DNA of 64,000 nucleotides from Cupriavidus gilardii. GTDB taxonomy: Bacteria; Pseudomonadota; Gammaproteobacteria; Burkholderiales; Burkholderiaceae. This document shows positions 25,723-33,960 of the stretch, piece after piece. Each line of letters opens with the position of its first letter. Positions within the stretch are counted from its first letter, which is position 1. The notes under the pieces were generated by a model. That model worked only from the letters and a program-made list of their open reading frames with translations, was not told the DNA's origin and ran no database searches. The translations under genes and the position numbers were made by a program. The stretch is from assembly GCF_008801915.1 (NCBI RefSeq), contig NZ_VZOV01000019.1:55462-119461 (forward strand), in the 5' to 3' direction.

Positions 25723-25741
25723 GGTATACAGTCTACATACC
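25723..25741. promoter_or_regulatory. GTATAC-type operator, leftward promoter of the permease unit
   Basis: GGTATACAGTCTACATACC: outer arms GGTAT and ATACC form an inverted repeat, with core GTATAC at 25724-25729. It lies in the 348-base divergent region between the TauE/SafE-like permease and the rightward permease. Apart from this and the next two sites, that region holds no gene. Confidence 0.55.
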
Positions 25742-25857
25742 AGATTCACCAGAACGCAAGTCGCCCGTCACCGCGCGCACCGCAACGGTGCTGGTTGAAG
25801 GGCATCAATCCCAGCGCTGGTGCGCCTTTCCGGCGACCTACCCCACTCCGGTATCAG

Positions 25858-25873
25858 CGTATATCCGTATACG
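25858..25873. promoter_or_regulatory. GTATAC-type operator in the divergent region
   Basis: CGTATA-TCCG-TATACG, perfect 6-4-6 inverted repeat, core GTATAC at 25867-25872, about 105 bases upstream of the rightward permease. Confidence 0.55.
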
Positions 25874-25897
25874 ATTTCGCTTGTCGGCGCAGGCGTA

Positions 25898-25914
25898 CGG
25901 AATATAGTATACCG
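25898..25914. promoter_or_regulatory. GTATAC-type operator, rightward promoter of the permease-ferredoxin unit
   Basis: CGGAATATAGTATACCG with core at 25907-25912 and outer CGG/CCG arms, 63 bases upstream of the permease ATG. Paired with the site 35-40 bases upstream, it could allow cooperative binding. Confidence 0.5.
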
Positions 25915-25977
25915 TTCAGACCCCCACCCGAAGGACGGTCGAGCTAGACGAACCACCTCTCGCCCCACGGAGCTTTC

Positions 25978-27528
25978 ATGCAACACGAAGTCGTGATCGG
26001 TGCCGCGCACTGGATATATCTCATGGGGGTCGCGGTCATCGTGCTGACGATGATCCTGCGCGCCAATGTCGTCGTGCCCTCCATCGTGGGGACCGCGCTG
26101 GTCGTGTTCGCGCTGACCGGCAGCCCGGTGTCCGCGCTGGCGGGCGTGTTCTCGGCGAGCCTGGTCGCCGCCAAGGAGCTGTTCAATATCTTCCTGGTCA
26201 TCGCCTTCATGACCGCGCTGCTCAACGCGCTGAAGACGCTGCGCTCGGATATCCGCATGGTCGAGCCGTTCCGCGTGGTGATGAAGAACGGGCACAGCGC
26301 CTTCTTCATCCTGGCCGCCGTGACCTATGTGATCTCGCTGTTCTTCTGGCCGACACCCGCGGTGCCGCTGGTGTCCGCGATCCTGCTGCCGGCGGCGATC
26401 GCGGCCGGACTGCCGCCGCTGGCCGGCGCGATGGCAATCGCGATCGCCGGCCAGGGCATGGCGCTGTCGTCGGACTATGTGATCGGTGTCGCCCCGGGCA
26501 TCAGCGCCAAGGCGGCCGGCGCCGCGGTCAGCGCGGCCGTGGTCGCCGACCGCGCGCTGACGCTGTCGATCATCACCGGCGCCATCGCGCTGTGCCTGGC
26601 CTACCTGTCGATGCGCAAACACATCGTCCCCGCCAGCGGCACGCTGCTGGACCGCTGGCAACAGCGCGCCAGCGGGGCCGCGCTCGGCCTAGGTGACGAC
26701 GGCGGCGGCGGCGGCACCTTCGACAAGGCGGAGATCGCCCGCGCCACCGCGCACGAGGAGCCGCTGGCCACCGAGTCGAATATCGAGGCCAGCCTGTCGA
26801 TGGTCGAGCGCAAGCGGATCAAATGGTCCAAGTGCTTCGCCATCGTGACGCCGATCGCCTTCCTCGCCGTGGTCACCGTGATGGTGCTGCCCAAGCTGGG
26901 CACCGGCGTGCAGGACCTGAAGGGGGGCGAGGCCGCGGCGCTGGTCGGCGGCGTAGCGGCGGTGCTGATGATGCTGGCGACGCTGGCCGCCGAAGGCCCG
27001 CGCCGGATGCTCGATGTCTGCCCCGAGCACATCACCGACGGTTTCGTGTTCGCCTTCAAGGCGATGGGTTCGGTGCTGCCGATCGCCGGCTTCTTCTTCG
27101 TCGGCGCCGGCGAGACCGCCGCCCACATTCTCGGCCTGCCGCCGGGCAAGGCCCCGAGCCTGCTGTTCGAACTGATCCAGTCGTATCAGCACCTGATTCC
27201 CGACAACCACATGCTGGTCGCGTTCGGCGTGCTGCTGGTCGGCATGATCACCGGCATCGACGGCTCGGGCTTCGCCGGCCTGCCGCTGACCGGCACGCTG
27301 GCCGGCGCACTGGGCCCGGTGGTGGGCTTCGATCCGGCCACGTTGGCGGCGGTCGGCCAGATGGGCGCGGTCTGGACCGGTGGCGGCACGCTGATCGCCT
27401 GGTCCTCGCTGATCGCGGTGGCCGGCTTCGCCCGGGTGCCGGTGCTGGACGCGGTGCGTGCGCTGCTGATTCCGGTGGTGATCGGGCTGGCCTGCTCGAC
27501 CGTGGCGGCGATGCTGCTGTGGTCCTGA
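25978..27528 (+). CDS. Inner-membrane permease, ion-transporter superfamily type
   Basis: 516 residues with about 11-12 hydrophobic segments and a hydrophilic Gly/Glu-rich central loop (about 235-275, GDDGGGGGTFDKAEIARATAHEE). The two halves have re-entrant-like motifs (SDYVIGVAPGISAKAAGAAVSAA; GIDGSGFAGLPLTGTLAGALGP), which recalls the GntP/CitM/DctM-like carriers of organic anions. I cannot assign an exact family. It is the first gene of the rightward unit followed by two ferredoxins and a small protein, behind two GTATAC-type sites. It is thus a likely uptake system for the substrate of the neighbouring oxidase pathway. Confidence 0.75.
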   Translation: MQHEVVIGAAHWIYLMGVAVIVLTMILRANVVVPSIVGTALVVFALTGSPVSALAGVFSASLVAAKELFNIFLVIAFMTALLNALKTLRSDIRMVEPFRVVMKNGHSAFFILAAVTYVISLFFWPTPAVPLVSAILLPAAIAAGLPPLAGAMAIAIAGQGMALSSDYVIGVAPGISAKAAGAAVSAAVVADRALTLSIITGAIALCLAYLSMRKHIVPASGTLLDRWQQRASGAALGLGDDGGGGGTFDKAEIARATAHEEPLATESNIEASLSMVERKRIKWSKCFAIVTPIAFLAVVTVMVLPKLGTGVQDLKGGEAAALVGGVAAVLMMLATLAAEGPRRMLDVCPEHITDGFVFAFKAMGSVLPIAGFFFVGAGETAAHILGLPPGKAPSLLFELIQSYQHLIPDNHMLVAFGVLLVGMITGIDGSGFAGLPLTGTLAGALGPVVGFDPATLAAVGQMGAVWTGGGTLIAWSSLIAVAGFARVPVLDAVRALLIPVVIGLACSTVAAMLLWS

Positions 27529-27603
27529 CCCGACCGCCGCCGCCCTGGCCCGCGACATCCGCAAACAGATAGACACGTAGACAGCAACAAGCAGGACGAC
27601 ATC

Positions 27604-27957
27604 ATGCCCAAGGTTCTTCTTCACCGGCACGGCCAGGTTCACAGCGACGAGGTCGCGCCCCGCACCAATCTGGTGGTGCGTGCCGGGATCCGGCAGTTTC
27701 CCTATCCGAACCTGCGCTACGAGTGCGGCATGGGCAAGTGCTCGAAATGCGCCTGCCGCGTGCTCGCCGGCGCCGAACACCTGCCGCCGCCGAACTGGAA
27801 AGAGAAAAAGCAGTTGGGCGAGCGGCTCGAGCAGGGCTACCGGCTGATCTGCCAGCTCTGGATCGAACACGACATCGAGCTGGCGCAGGACGAACTGTCG
27901 CCGGCCGAGGAAGCCGCCGACGCCGCGGGCCGCGTACCGGCCGGGATCAAGGCCTGA
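27604..27957 (+). CDS. 2Fe-2S ferredoxin (first of two)
   Basis: 117 residues. Cluster ligands C41-x4-C46-x2-C49 and C83 in RYECGMGKCSKCACR and LICQLW, as in plant-type ferredoxins; an extra Cys at 51 follows the motif. Small cytoplasmic electron carrier. Compared with the usual form it has the shorter RYECGMGKCSKC loop and an acidic C-terminal tail. Located 75 bases after the permease gene. It probably accepts electrons from the reductase encoded at 19.7-20.7 kb and passes them to the diiron oxidase of the same regulon. Confidence 0.88.
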   Translation: MPKVLLHRHGQVHSDEVAPRTNLVVRAGIRQFPYPNLRYECGMGKCSKCACRVLAGAEHLPPPNWKEKKQLGERLEQGYRLICQLWIEHDIELAQDELSPAEEAADAAGRVPAGIKA

Positions 27958-27982
27958 TGGCCGGCATCGTGAACCGCAAGCC

Positions 27983-28276
27983 ATGTACGTGATCCTGACC
28001 AGCCGCCCCGGCCAGTTCCGCACCGAGCCGGTCGACGGCATCACGCCGGTGGAACGCTACGAGTACCGCTTCTACGGCAAACCCACCGTGCGCTTCGTCA
28101 TCGCCCGGCTCGAGCACGAGGCCAAGGTCCGCGTGGTCGAGGAAACGCCGCCCGGCATCGTCAACCACGTCCCGACCAAGTTCCTGGACAAGTACGCCAC
28201 CGTCGAAGCGGCGCGCGAGGAACTGCGCCGGCTCGCCTCGTTCGGCAGCATGGAACTGACGCTGGTCGCCATCTGA
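27983..28276 (+). CDS. Hypothetical protein, 97 aa, between two ferredoxin genes
   Basis: Starts at ATG 27983, 25 bases after the first ferredoxin. Sequence MYVILTSRPGQFRTEPVDGI, then YEYRFYGKPTVRFVIARLEHEAKVRVVEETPPG, ending in a short alpha/beta tail. It has no cysteine, signal peptide or membrane segment. The predicted small alpha/beta fold could be an accessory or effector subunit like those of multicomponent monooxygenases. That is inference from its place between two electron carriers. Confidence 0.7.
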   Translation: MYVILTSRPGQFRTEPVDGITPVERYEYRFYGKPTVRFVIARLEHEAKVRVVEETPPGIVNHVPTKFLDKYATVEAAREELRRLASFGSMELTLVAI

Positions 28277-28324
28277 CATCCGACATCCCGAAATCCCGAA
28301 CACGCTCTCTCGCAGCGCATCGCC

Positions 28325-28720
28325 ATGATCCAGATCACCTTCGTCAGCAACAACGGCAAGACCGCCACCGCCCCGCCCAACAGCAACCTGCTGCGCGTCT
28401 CGCTGCGCGAACAGGGCGGCATCCCGTTCAAGTGCGGCGGCGGCCTTTGCGGGACCTGCAAGTGCCATATCGACAGCGGCCTCGAACACACCGACGAGGT
28501 CAAGGCCAAGGAGAGAAAACTGCTGACTGAGCAGGAACTGGCGAGCGGCCACCGGCTCGCCTGCCAGACCTTCGTCAACGGCGACATCAGCGTGTCGTGG
28601 CAGCCGCGCCCGCCCGCGGCGGCGGTGAGCCGCCCCGCCCCGGCCCCTGCACGCGCCGACGCGGCCGCCTCCGGCGGTTCGGAGGAAACCCCGAAGGAAT
28701 CGGAAGGCAGCGCACGCTGA
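28325..28720 (+). CDS. 2Fe-2S ferredoxin (second of two)
   Basis: 131 residues. Cluster ligands C37-x4-C42-x2-C45 and C80 in FKCGGGLCGTCKC and HRLACQTF. The ferredoxin fold ends near residue 95. The remaining tail is Ala/Pro/Ser/Glu-rich and probably disordered. Last gene of the rightward unit, followed by a strong terminator. Together with the first ferredoxin and the N-terminal domain of the reductase, the regulon encodes three different plant-type 2Fe-2S centres, more than one oxygenase normally needs. Confidence 0.88.
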   Translation: MIQITFVSNNGKTATAPPNSNLLRVSLREQGGIPFKCGGGLCGTCKCHIDSGLEHTDEVKAKERKLLTEQELASGHRLACQTFVNGDISVSWQPRPPAAAVSRPAPAPARADAAASGGSEETPKESEGSAR

Positions 28721-28734
28721 TCGGCCCGACAAAA

Positions 28735-28793
28735 AAACCGGCCCGGCATCGGTCCCGCAGCGCATTGCTGCGAGGCCGATGCCGGGCCGGTTT
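28735..28793. terminator. Strong bidirectional terminator
   Basis: Perfect 18-bp stem: AAACCGGCCCGGCATCGG (28735-28752) with its complement (28776-28793). An inner hairpin CGCAGC/GCTGCG sits in the loop. TTTCTTGTT follows on the plus strand and TTTTTTTGTC on the minus strand, so it ends both the ferredoxin transcript and the leftward gene at 28869-29054. Confidence 0.92.
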
Positions 28794-28868
28794 CTTGTTG
28801 GGTGACCCTATCGCTTGCCGCGACGCGACAGCGGGGGACTATCGCGATGCAGGGGTCGAGCCGGCTGC

Positions 28869-29054
28869 TTAGCCGTTCGCGAAGACGATCTTGGCCTTGC
28901 GGGCGTCCGACTGCAGACGGGCCAGCACGCCTTGCACGGCGGCGATGGCGCGCTTGACGTCGTAGGCAAAGCCCAGGCGCGGCGCGTCGAGTTCACGCTC
29001 GATCAGGTCACGTTCGAGTTGATCGGTCAGCTTGATATCGGATTGGGTGTTCAT
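28869..29054 (-). CDS. Small hypothetical protein, 61 aa
   Basis: ATG 29054 is preceded by AAGGAAGG, a strong ribosome binding site, and the gene ends just before a terminator. Sequence begins MNTQSDIKLTDQLERDLIER and is mostly charged helix (VKRAIAAVQGVLARLQSDARK). There is no signal peptide or membrane segment. It is probably a real small cytoplasmic protein; no family is recognised. Confidence 0.65.
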   Translation of the reverse strand: MNTQSDIKLTDQLERDLIERELDAPRLGFAYDVKRAIAAVQGVLARLQSDARKAKIVFANG

Positions 29055-29226
29055 GGCGTCCTTCCTTTCAGGGATAACCCTTATGGGGTTTTCCCGAATT
29101 GTAGGCAAAGGATTGACGCATTGCAACATTAGGTAGAAATGCGTATGCCGGAAAGCAACATCTACAGCAAAACCGCGGACATCACTTGGCGCAAACGCCA
29201 CCCGTTCCATCGGCCGCGTGCTTCGG

Positions 29227-29934
29227 TCAACGCTTGGCGGGAGGCTGTCCGCCACCGGGCTTCCCTTCCCCTCGCGCCGCTCTGACACGCCGGCGCCGAA
29301 CCAGCCGGGTGCGCAGCGCCCAGACCCAGGACACGCCGAAATAGAAGACCACGCTGGTCACGCTCGCCATCAGCGCCAGCCCCAGCAACAGCGGTTTGCC
29401 GACGCCCAGCAAGCGGCGGCGGGTTTCCGTCCACCAGCTCTCCTTCTCCACCTCGGCGGGCGCCGCCGCCGGGCCGCCGCCTCCCGGAACGAGATTGACC
29501 ATCGGGCCCGGTTCGGCAACTGCCGCCAGCGCTTCCGGCGCCGGTGGCGGACCGCCTTCTCCGAGCACCGCGCTGCCAAGCCGCCACGCGGCGTAGTAGA
29601 TCGGCCCGAAGGTCAGCGGGTTGCTGACGAAGGTGCTGGCCACCGCGGCCGGTACGTTGGCTCGCAAGGCGACCGCCACCGCGCCGCTCATCGGGATTTG
29701 CGCAATCGGCAGCAGCAGGCCGAAGAACAGGCCCAGCGCGACGCCGAGCGCGATGCCGCGGCGGCTGACATGCCATAGGCGGGGGTGCTGCAGGATCGGC
29801 CCCATCCAGCGCAGCCACCGGTGCTGTTGCAGCCGTTCGGGATCGGGAAAGAACCGGCGGAAATGGCGGAACGGCGAGGAACTGTGCGGGTTACGGGAGG
29901 TGGACGACGGACGGCGGGAACGAAGCGGAGGCAT
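29227..29934 (-). CDS. DUF2062 membrane protein
   Basis: 235 residues from ATG 29934 (MPPLRSRRPSSTSRNPHSSS). The domain is recognisable from HVSRRGIALGVALGLFFGLLLPIAQIPMSGAVAVALRANVPAAVASTFVSNPLTFGPIYY. Two to three hydrophobic segments in the N-terminal half, a Pro/Gly-rich loop and one final membrane helix (LLLGLALMASVTSVVFYFG). DUF2062 proteins are inner-membrane proteins of unknown role, often near glycosyltransferase or competence genes. Nothing next to it here explains the function. It is divergent from the TonB-dependent receptor gene. Confidence 0.85.
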   Translation of the reverse strand: MPPLRSRRPSSTSRNPHSSSPFRHFRRFFPDPERLQQHRWLRWMGPILQHPRLWHVSRRGIALGVALGLFFGLLLPIAQIPMSGAVAVALRANVPAAVASTFVSNPLTFGPIYYAAWRLGSAVLGEGGPPPAPEALAAVAEPGPMVNLVPGGGGPAAAPAEVEKESWWTETRRRLLGVGKPLLLGLALMASVTSVVFYFGVSWVWALRTRLVRRRRVRAARGEGKPGGGQPPAKR

Positions 29935-30124
29935 TGGTAACGGGGACGGCTGACTACCGTGCAAGCATACGCCCGCGGGGCCCTGGCGGACGCTGCCAGT
30001 CGCGAATTCTCCATGGCCACGCAGCGTGGTACCGGCCGCGGTACGCGTTGAAATCTGCACTTTGCATGCTTGCACCGTTGGCCGCACCCCACGAACGGGT
30101 GATTAGGCAGTTGACCGCATATCT

Positions 30125-30143
30125 TGTAATGATAATAATTCGC
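30125..30143. promoter_or_regulatory. Fur box
   Basis: TGTAATGATAATAATTCGC matches 14 of 19 positions of GATAATGATAATCATTATC. It lies 33 bases upstream of the receptor start, in an otherwise GC-rich region, so the receptor is probably repressed by Fur when iron is sufficient. Confidence 0.85.
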
Positions 30144-30175
30144 ATTCCCTTAAAAATATTACAGTTCATTACAAA

Positions 30176-32269
30176 ATGCGAGCCAAGCGTCACCCGATCA
30201 CCGCCGCCCTGCTGGCGGCGTCCGTTCTTTCCCCTGCCGCCGTCCGGGCCCAGGCCACCGAAACGCTGCCCGAAGTCAAGGTCAAGGCCAGCGCAAGCCG
30301 CGAGCTGGGCGAGGGCTACAACCCGCCCGATACCGTCACCGCCACCAAGATGGATGTCCCGCTGCGCGACGTGCCGCAGACGGTCAACGTGGTGACGGCC
30401 GAGGTCATGCGCGACCAGCACGCGGCCTCGATCCAGGACACGCTGAAGAACGTGCCGGGGGTGGGTTTCTCGCATGGGGATGGACAGCGCGACCAGGTCA
30501 CGATCCGCGGCTTCACCGCGATCGCCGACCAGTTCGTCGACGGCATCCGGGACGACGCGCTGTATTTCCGCGACCTGTCGAACGTCGAGCGGATCGAGGT
30601 GATCAAGGGACCGGCCGCCGTGCTGTACGGCCGCGGCTCGTCGGGCGGCCTGATCAACCGCGTGACCAAGAAGCCGGGCCTGGACATCACCGATCTGAGC
30701 CTCAGTTACGGCTCGTGGGCGGACCGGCGCGGCGAGGTCGACGTCGGCCGCGTGTTCGGCGATGGCGCGGCGGCGTTTCGCATCACCGGCGCCGTGCAGC
30801 GCGCCGACAGCTACCGCTCGCAGCAGTTTCTGGACCGCACCGCGATCGCGCCGTCGCTGGACCTGAAGCTCGCACCGGATACCAAGCTGCTGCTGCAGGC
30901 CGACTATCTGGAAGACCGGCGCGTGACCGACTTCGGCATCCCGGCGTTCAACGGCCGTCCGGTCGAGGTGCCGGCGTCCACCTACTACGGCGCGGCCAAT
31001 GCACGCGACGCCGACTACAGCCAGTCGCGCGTGTACTCGGGCACCGCCACGCTGACGCATCGCTTCAACGACCAATGGTCGATCCGCAATGCCACGCGCT
31101 ACTACCACTATTCGCTGGACCGCAACAACACGCTGCCGGGGACCGTCAACGCGGCGCGGCGCACGGTGTCGCTGAACCGCTCCAACGTCTACCGCGAGGA
31201 GCATGGCTGGTTCAACCAGACCGACCTGACGCAGAAGGCCACGCTGTTCGGCATGAAGCACGAACTGCTGTACGGCGTCGAGGTCGGCCAGCAGAACAAG
31301 GACCTGGTCAACTATTCGCGCACTAACTTCACGGAGGTGGACCTGTTCAATCCGGTGCTGCCGACTGTGCCGCGCTTGATCGGCGGCACGCCCGGCACCA
31401 CCAACCGCGGCACCTTCAAGACGCTGGGTCTCTACACCCAGGACATGATCACGCTGAGCGAACAATGGAAGGCGCTGGTCGGCATCCGCTACGACCGCTT
31501 CGAGCAGGAGACCGTCGACCGCCGCCCGAACCAGCGCGGCCTGGCGCGTACCGACAACGCGTGGAGCCCGCGCGCCGGCCTGGTGTGGCAGCCGTCGAAG
31601 ACGCAGTCGTACTACCTGTCATGGAGCCGCTCGTTCCAGCCGTCGGGCGAAGCCTTTTCGCTGGCCGCCAATAACGCCGAGCTGGCCCCGGAAAAAACCA
31701 GCAATACCGAGATCGGCGCCAAATACGATTTCCTCGACGGCCGCCTCAGCACCACGGTGTCGGTATTCCGGCTGGAACGCACCAATATCAAGGTGGCCAA
31801 CGCCACCGGCACCGCGCTGATGCCGATCGGCGAACAGCGCACCGACGGTGCCGAGCTGACCGTCGCCGGCGATCTGGGCCGGGGCCTGAAGGTGCTGGCC
31901 GGCTACGCCTACCTCGATGCGCAGGTCACCCGCTCGAGCAGTGCGCTCGAAGGCAAGCGTGCCACGCTGACGCCCCGCCATAGCGGCAATGTCTGGGTCA
32001 CCAAGGAACTCGGGCACGGCTTCGGCATCGGCGGCGGCCTGAACCTGGTCGGCGCGCGCATGGCCGATCCGCAAAACACCGTGACGCTGCCCGGCTATGT
32101 CACGGCCGACATGATGGCGTGGTACCGGCGCGGACCGATGGAGCTGCAGCTGAACCTGTACAACCTGTTCGACAAGGGCTATATCGTGTCGGGCCACGGT
32201 TCGAGCCCGAACCTGAACCTGCCGGGCGCGCCGCGCAGCGTCATGGCGACGTTGCGGTACCGGATGTAG
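30176..32269 (+). CDS. TonB-dependent siderophore receptor
   Basis: 697 residues. Signal peptide MRAKRHPITAALLAASVLSPAAVRAQ. The plug domain spans about 55-165 (RDVPQTVNVVTAEVMRDQ, TIRGFTAIADQFVDGIRDD, RIEVIKGPAAVLYGRGSSGGLINRVTKKP). The rest is a beta-barrel to the C-terminal ATLRYRM. Energised by TonB-ExbBD, it imports a ferric siderophore through the outer membrane. Overall style resembles the catecholate/hydroxamate receptors Fiu and FhuA, but the ligand cannot be fixed. There is no sigma/anti-sigma pair and no N-terminal signalling extension, so control is likely by Fur alone. Its 3' end overlaps the convergent small gene by 29 bases. Confidence 0.95.
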   Translation: MRAKRHPITAALLAASVLSPAAVRAQATETLPEVKVKASASRELGEGYNPPDTVTATKMDVPLRDVPQTVNVVTAEVMRDQHAASIQDTLKNVPGVGFSHGDGQRDQVTIRGFTAIADQFVDGIRDDALYFRDLSNVERIEVIKGPAAVLYGRGSSGGLINRVTKKPGLDITDLSLSYGSWADRRGEVDVGRVFGDGAAAFRITGAVQRADSYRSQQFLDRTAIAPSLDLKLAPDTKLLLQADYLEDRRVTDFGIPAFNGRPVEVPASTYYGAANARDADYSQSRVYSGTATLTHRFNDQWSIRNATRYYHYSLDRNNTLPGTVNAARRTVSLNRSNVYREEHGWFNQTDLTQKATLFGMKHELLYGVEVGQQNKDLVNYSRTNFTEVDLFNPVLPTVPRLIGGTPGTTNRGTFKTLGLYTQDMITLSEQWKALVGIRYDRFEQETVDRRPNQRGLARTDNAWSPRAGLVWQPSKTQSYYLSWSRSFQPSGEAFSLAANNAELAPEKTSNTEIGAKYDFLDGRLSTTVSVFRLERTNIKVANATGTALMPIGEQRTDGAELTVAGDLGRGLKVLAGYAYLDAQVTRSSSALEGKRATLTPRHSGNVWVTKELGHGFGIGGGLNLVGARMADPQNTVTLPGYVTADMMAWYRRGPMELQLNLYNLFDKGYIVSGHGSSPNLNLPGAPRSVMATLRYRM

Positions 32270-32669
32270 AGACTGGCAGCACCAGCGTCGGCGTGGGTCC
32301 GATCGGTTTCGCGGACCCGCCCGGCGTTGGGACGTCAGTTGGGCCGGATTGGCGCTGCGCCACCGCCCGGGCGCTGCGCCGCATGTTCAGATCATCGACG
32401 TACTGCATGCAGCCGGCGCGAAAGTCCGGCTGTACCGCTTCGCAGGACCGGGCATGACGCACGTCGTGCATCAGCGCCCACGCATAGCCCTGGAACAGCT
32501 CCGCGCACGGCGCGGCGCAAGGCCTGCCGCCAAAATGCTCGCCATCCGCGTGAAAACCCGGAGCCAACGCGGCGATCGGCGCGTTCGTCAGCGTGCCCTT
32601 GACCTGTGCCGCGCCCATCAGCATCACGGCAATGGTTCCGGCTCCGAGCAGAAAGACTGAGAATTTCAT
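32241..32669 (-). CDS. Small secreted hypothetical protein with four cysteines
   Basis: 142 residues from ATG 32669. The N-terminus MKFSVFLLGAGTIAVMLMGAAQVKG is a signal peptide or single anchor. The mature part has paired Cys (RPCAAPCAELF and HARSCEAVQPDFRAGC), likely two disulfides in the periplasm, and a Pro/Thr-rich tail. No ribosome binding site is obvious. It overlaps the end of the receptor gene tail to tail. No family is recognised; the Cys spacing and signal peptide argue that it is real. Confidence 0.55.
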   Translation of the reverse strand: MKFSVFLLGAGTIAVMLMGAAQVKGTLTNAPIAALAPGFHADGEHFGGRPCAAPCAELFQGYAWALMHDVRHARSCEAVQPDFRAGCMQYVDDLNMRRSARAVAQRQSGPTDVPTPGGSAKPIGPTPTLVLPVSTSGTATSP

Positions 32670-32833
32670 CGTATCGGCATTGGCGCTGGCTCGCGCCGAC
32701 CCCTTTTGTATTTATGCGACCCATTTTGGCCAATACAAATACAACAACGACGGGCTTGCCGATATGAAATCTTTTTAAATCTCTGTGTCCGTTGTATTTT
32801 TGCTGGTCCGCGAAAACCAGGACCGGAATCCGC

Positions 32834-32983
32834 CTAGGTTTTGGCGGCAATCGCGCCGGCCGGCCCCGGCAATGCAGCGGCAATGGCAAAGGGAACGAGG
32901 AATAGCCCGATATTCACGGTGTGGTGGTCCCACAAATGGTCGGTGCAACGGTGCTCCAGTATAGCGGCGGGCAGGCGTGCCAT
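32834..32983 (-). CDS. Very small putative membrane peptide, 49 aa
   Basis: ATG 32983 is preceded by AAGGGAAGGGT, a good ribosome binding site. Sequence starts MARLPAAILEHRCTDHLWDH; a hydrophobic segment follows (NIGLFLVPFAIAAALPGPAGAIAA). It lies in a 360-base region that is otherwise AT-rich for this genome (32680-32810, with TTGTATTT and AATACAAA copies) and has no other gene. Its expression is unproven. Confidence 0.35.
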   Translation of the reverse strand: MARLPAAILEHRCTDHLWDHHTVNIGLFLVPFAIAAALPGPAGAIAAKT

Positions 32984-33029
32984 TACCCTTCCCTTTTCTG
33001 CTGCACATTCGTAATGCCGGCACACTGAC

Positions 33030-33920
33030 CTATATCGCCCTCGCCTGCAGAATCGCCACCATCCGCTGCGCCAGCGGCGACAAATAGGCGCCGGCGCGCG
33101 CGATGACACCAACGCGCCGGCGCAGATCGAGTTCTTCGCTGCTCAACTGCAGCGCCCGAAAACCCGCGAGCGGCCGCGCCATCTGCGCGCCGGCGATGCT
33201 CAGCATGCGCGTGCCCCGCATCAGATAGAACAGCGAGGCGCTGCCGAAGTCCGATTCGACGCGCAGGTTCGGCGGCGGCAGGCCGCGCTGCTGAAAAGCC
33301 GCTTCGAGCTGCTGGCGCAGCAGGATATGCGCACCGGGCAGCAGCCATTCCTGCTCGACCAGGTCGGCAAGCCGCAGCCCGCGCTTGCCATGCAATGGAT
33401 GCGACTCGTCGGCGACCACCGCCAGCGTGTCGTCGAACAGATCGTGGACGACAAACTCGTCGGTCCGCTGGCGCGGCACCGGCGCGATGGCCAGATCGAG
33501 TTCACCGGACAGCAGCGGATCCATCAGGTCGCGCGCCATCCGCCGTGTCAGCCGCAGCCGCGCGACGGGCCGCTCCTGCATCAGCTGGCGGCACGAGTCC
33601 AGCACCACCGGGTTTGGGATCGACGGCGAATAGCCGAGCCGCAGCACGCCCTGCTCGCCGGTGCGGATGCCGCGCATCTCGGCGAGCGCGTCCTCATATT
33701 CCAGCCGGATGCGCCGGGCGCGCTCGATAAAGGCCGCACCCGCCTGGGTCGGCCGCATGCCCAGCGCGGTGCGCTCGAACAGCGGCAGGCCGATCTGCCC
33801 TTCCACCCGCTGCACCGCCTTGGTCAGTGCCGGCTGGCTCATGCCGAGCGCCTCGGCGGCCCGGCCGATGCCGCCATGGGCGGCCACCTCCAGCACGTAC
33901 TCCAGATCGCGTGTCTCCAT
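33030..33920 (-). CDS. LysR-family regulator
   Basis: 296 residues. Winged helix-turn-helix at 1-65 (LEYVLEVAAHGGIGRAAEALGMSQPALTKAVQRVE), then the periplasmic-binding-like effector domain from about 92 (GVLRLGYSPSIPNPVVLDSC). Divergently transcribed from the acyl-CoA ligase operon with a 107-base gap that holds a perfect inverted repeat, the usual layout for a LysR activator of the neighbouring operon responding to a pathway compound. Confidence 0.9.
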   Translation of the reverse strand: METRDLEYVLEVAAHGGIGRAAEALGMSQPALTKAVQRVEGQIGLPLFERTALGMRPTQAGAAFIERARRIRLEYEDALAEMRGIRTGEQGVLRLGYSPSIPNPVVLDSCRQLMQERPVARLRLTRRMARDLMDPLLSGELDLAIAPVPRQRTDEFVVHDLFDDTLAVVADESHPLHGKRGLRLADLVEQEWLLPGAHILLRQQLEAAFQQRGLPPPNLRVESDFGSASLFYLMRGTRMLSIAGAQMARPLAGFRALQLSSEELDLRRRVGVIARAGAYLSPLAQRMVAILQARAI

Positions 33921-33960
33921 GCCGCTTCCCTCGCATTCCCGTCGGTTATGGCTTTATTTC

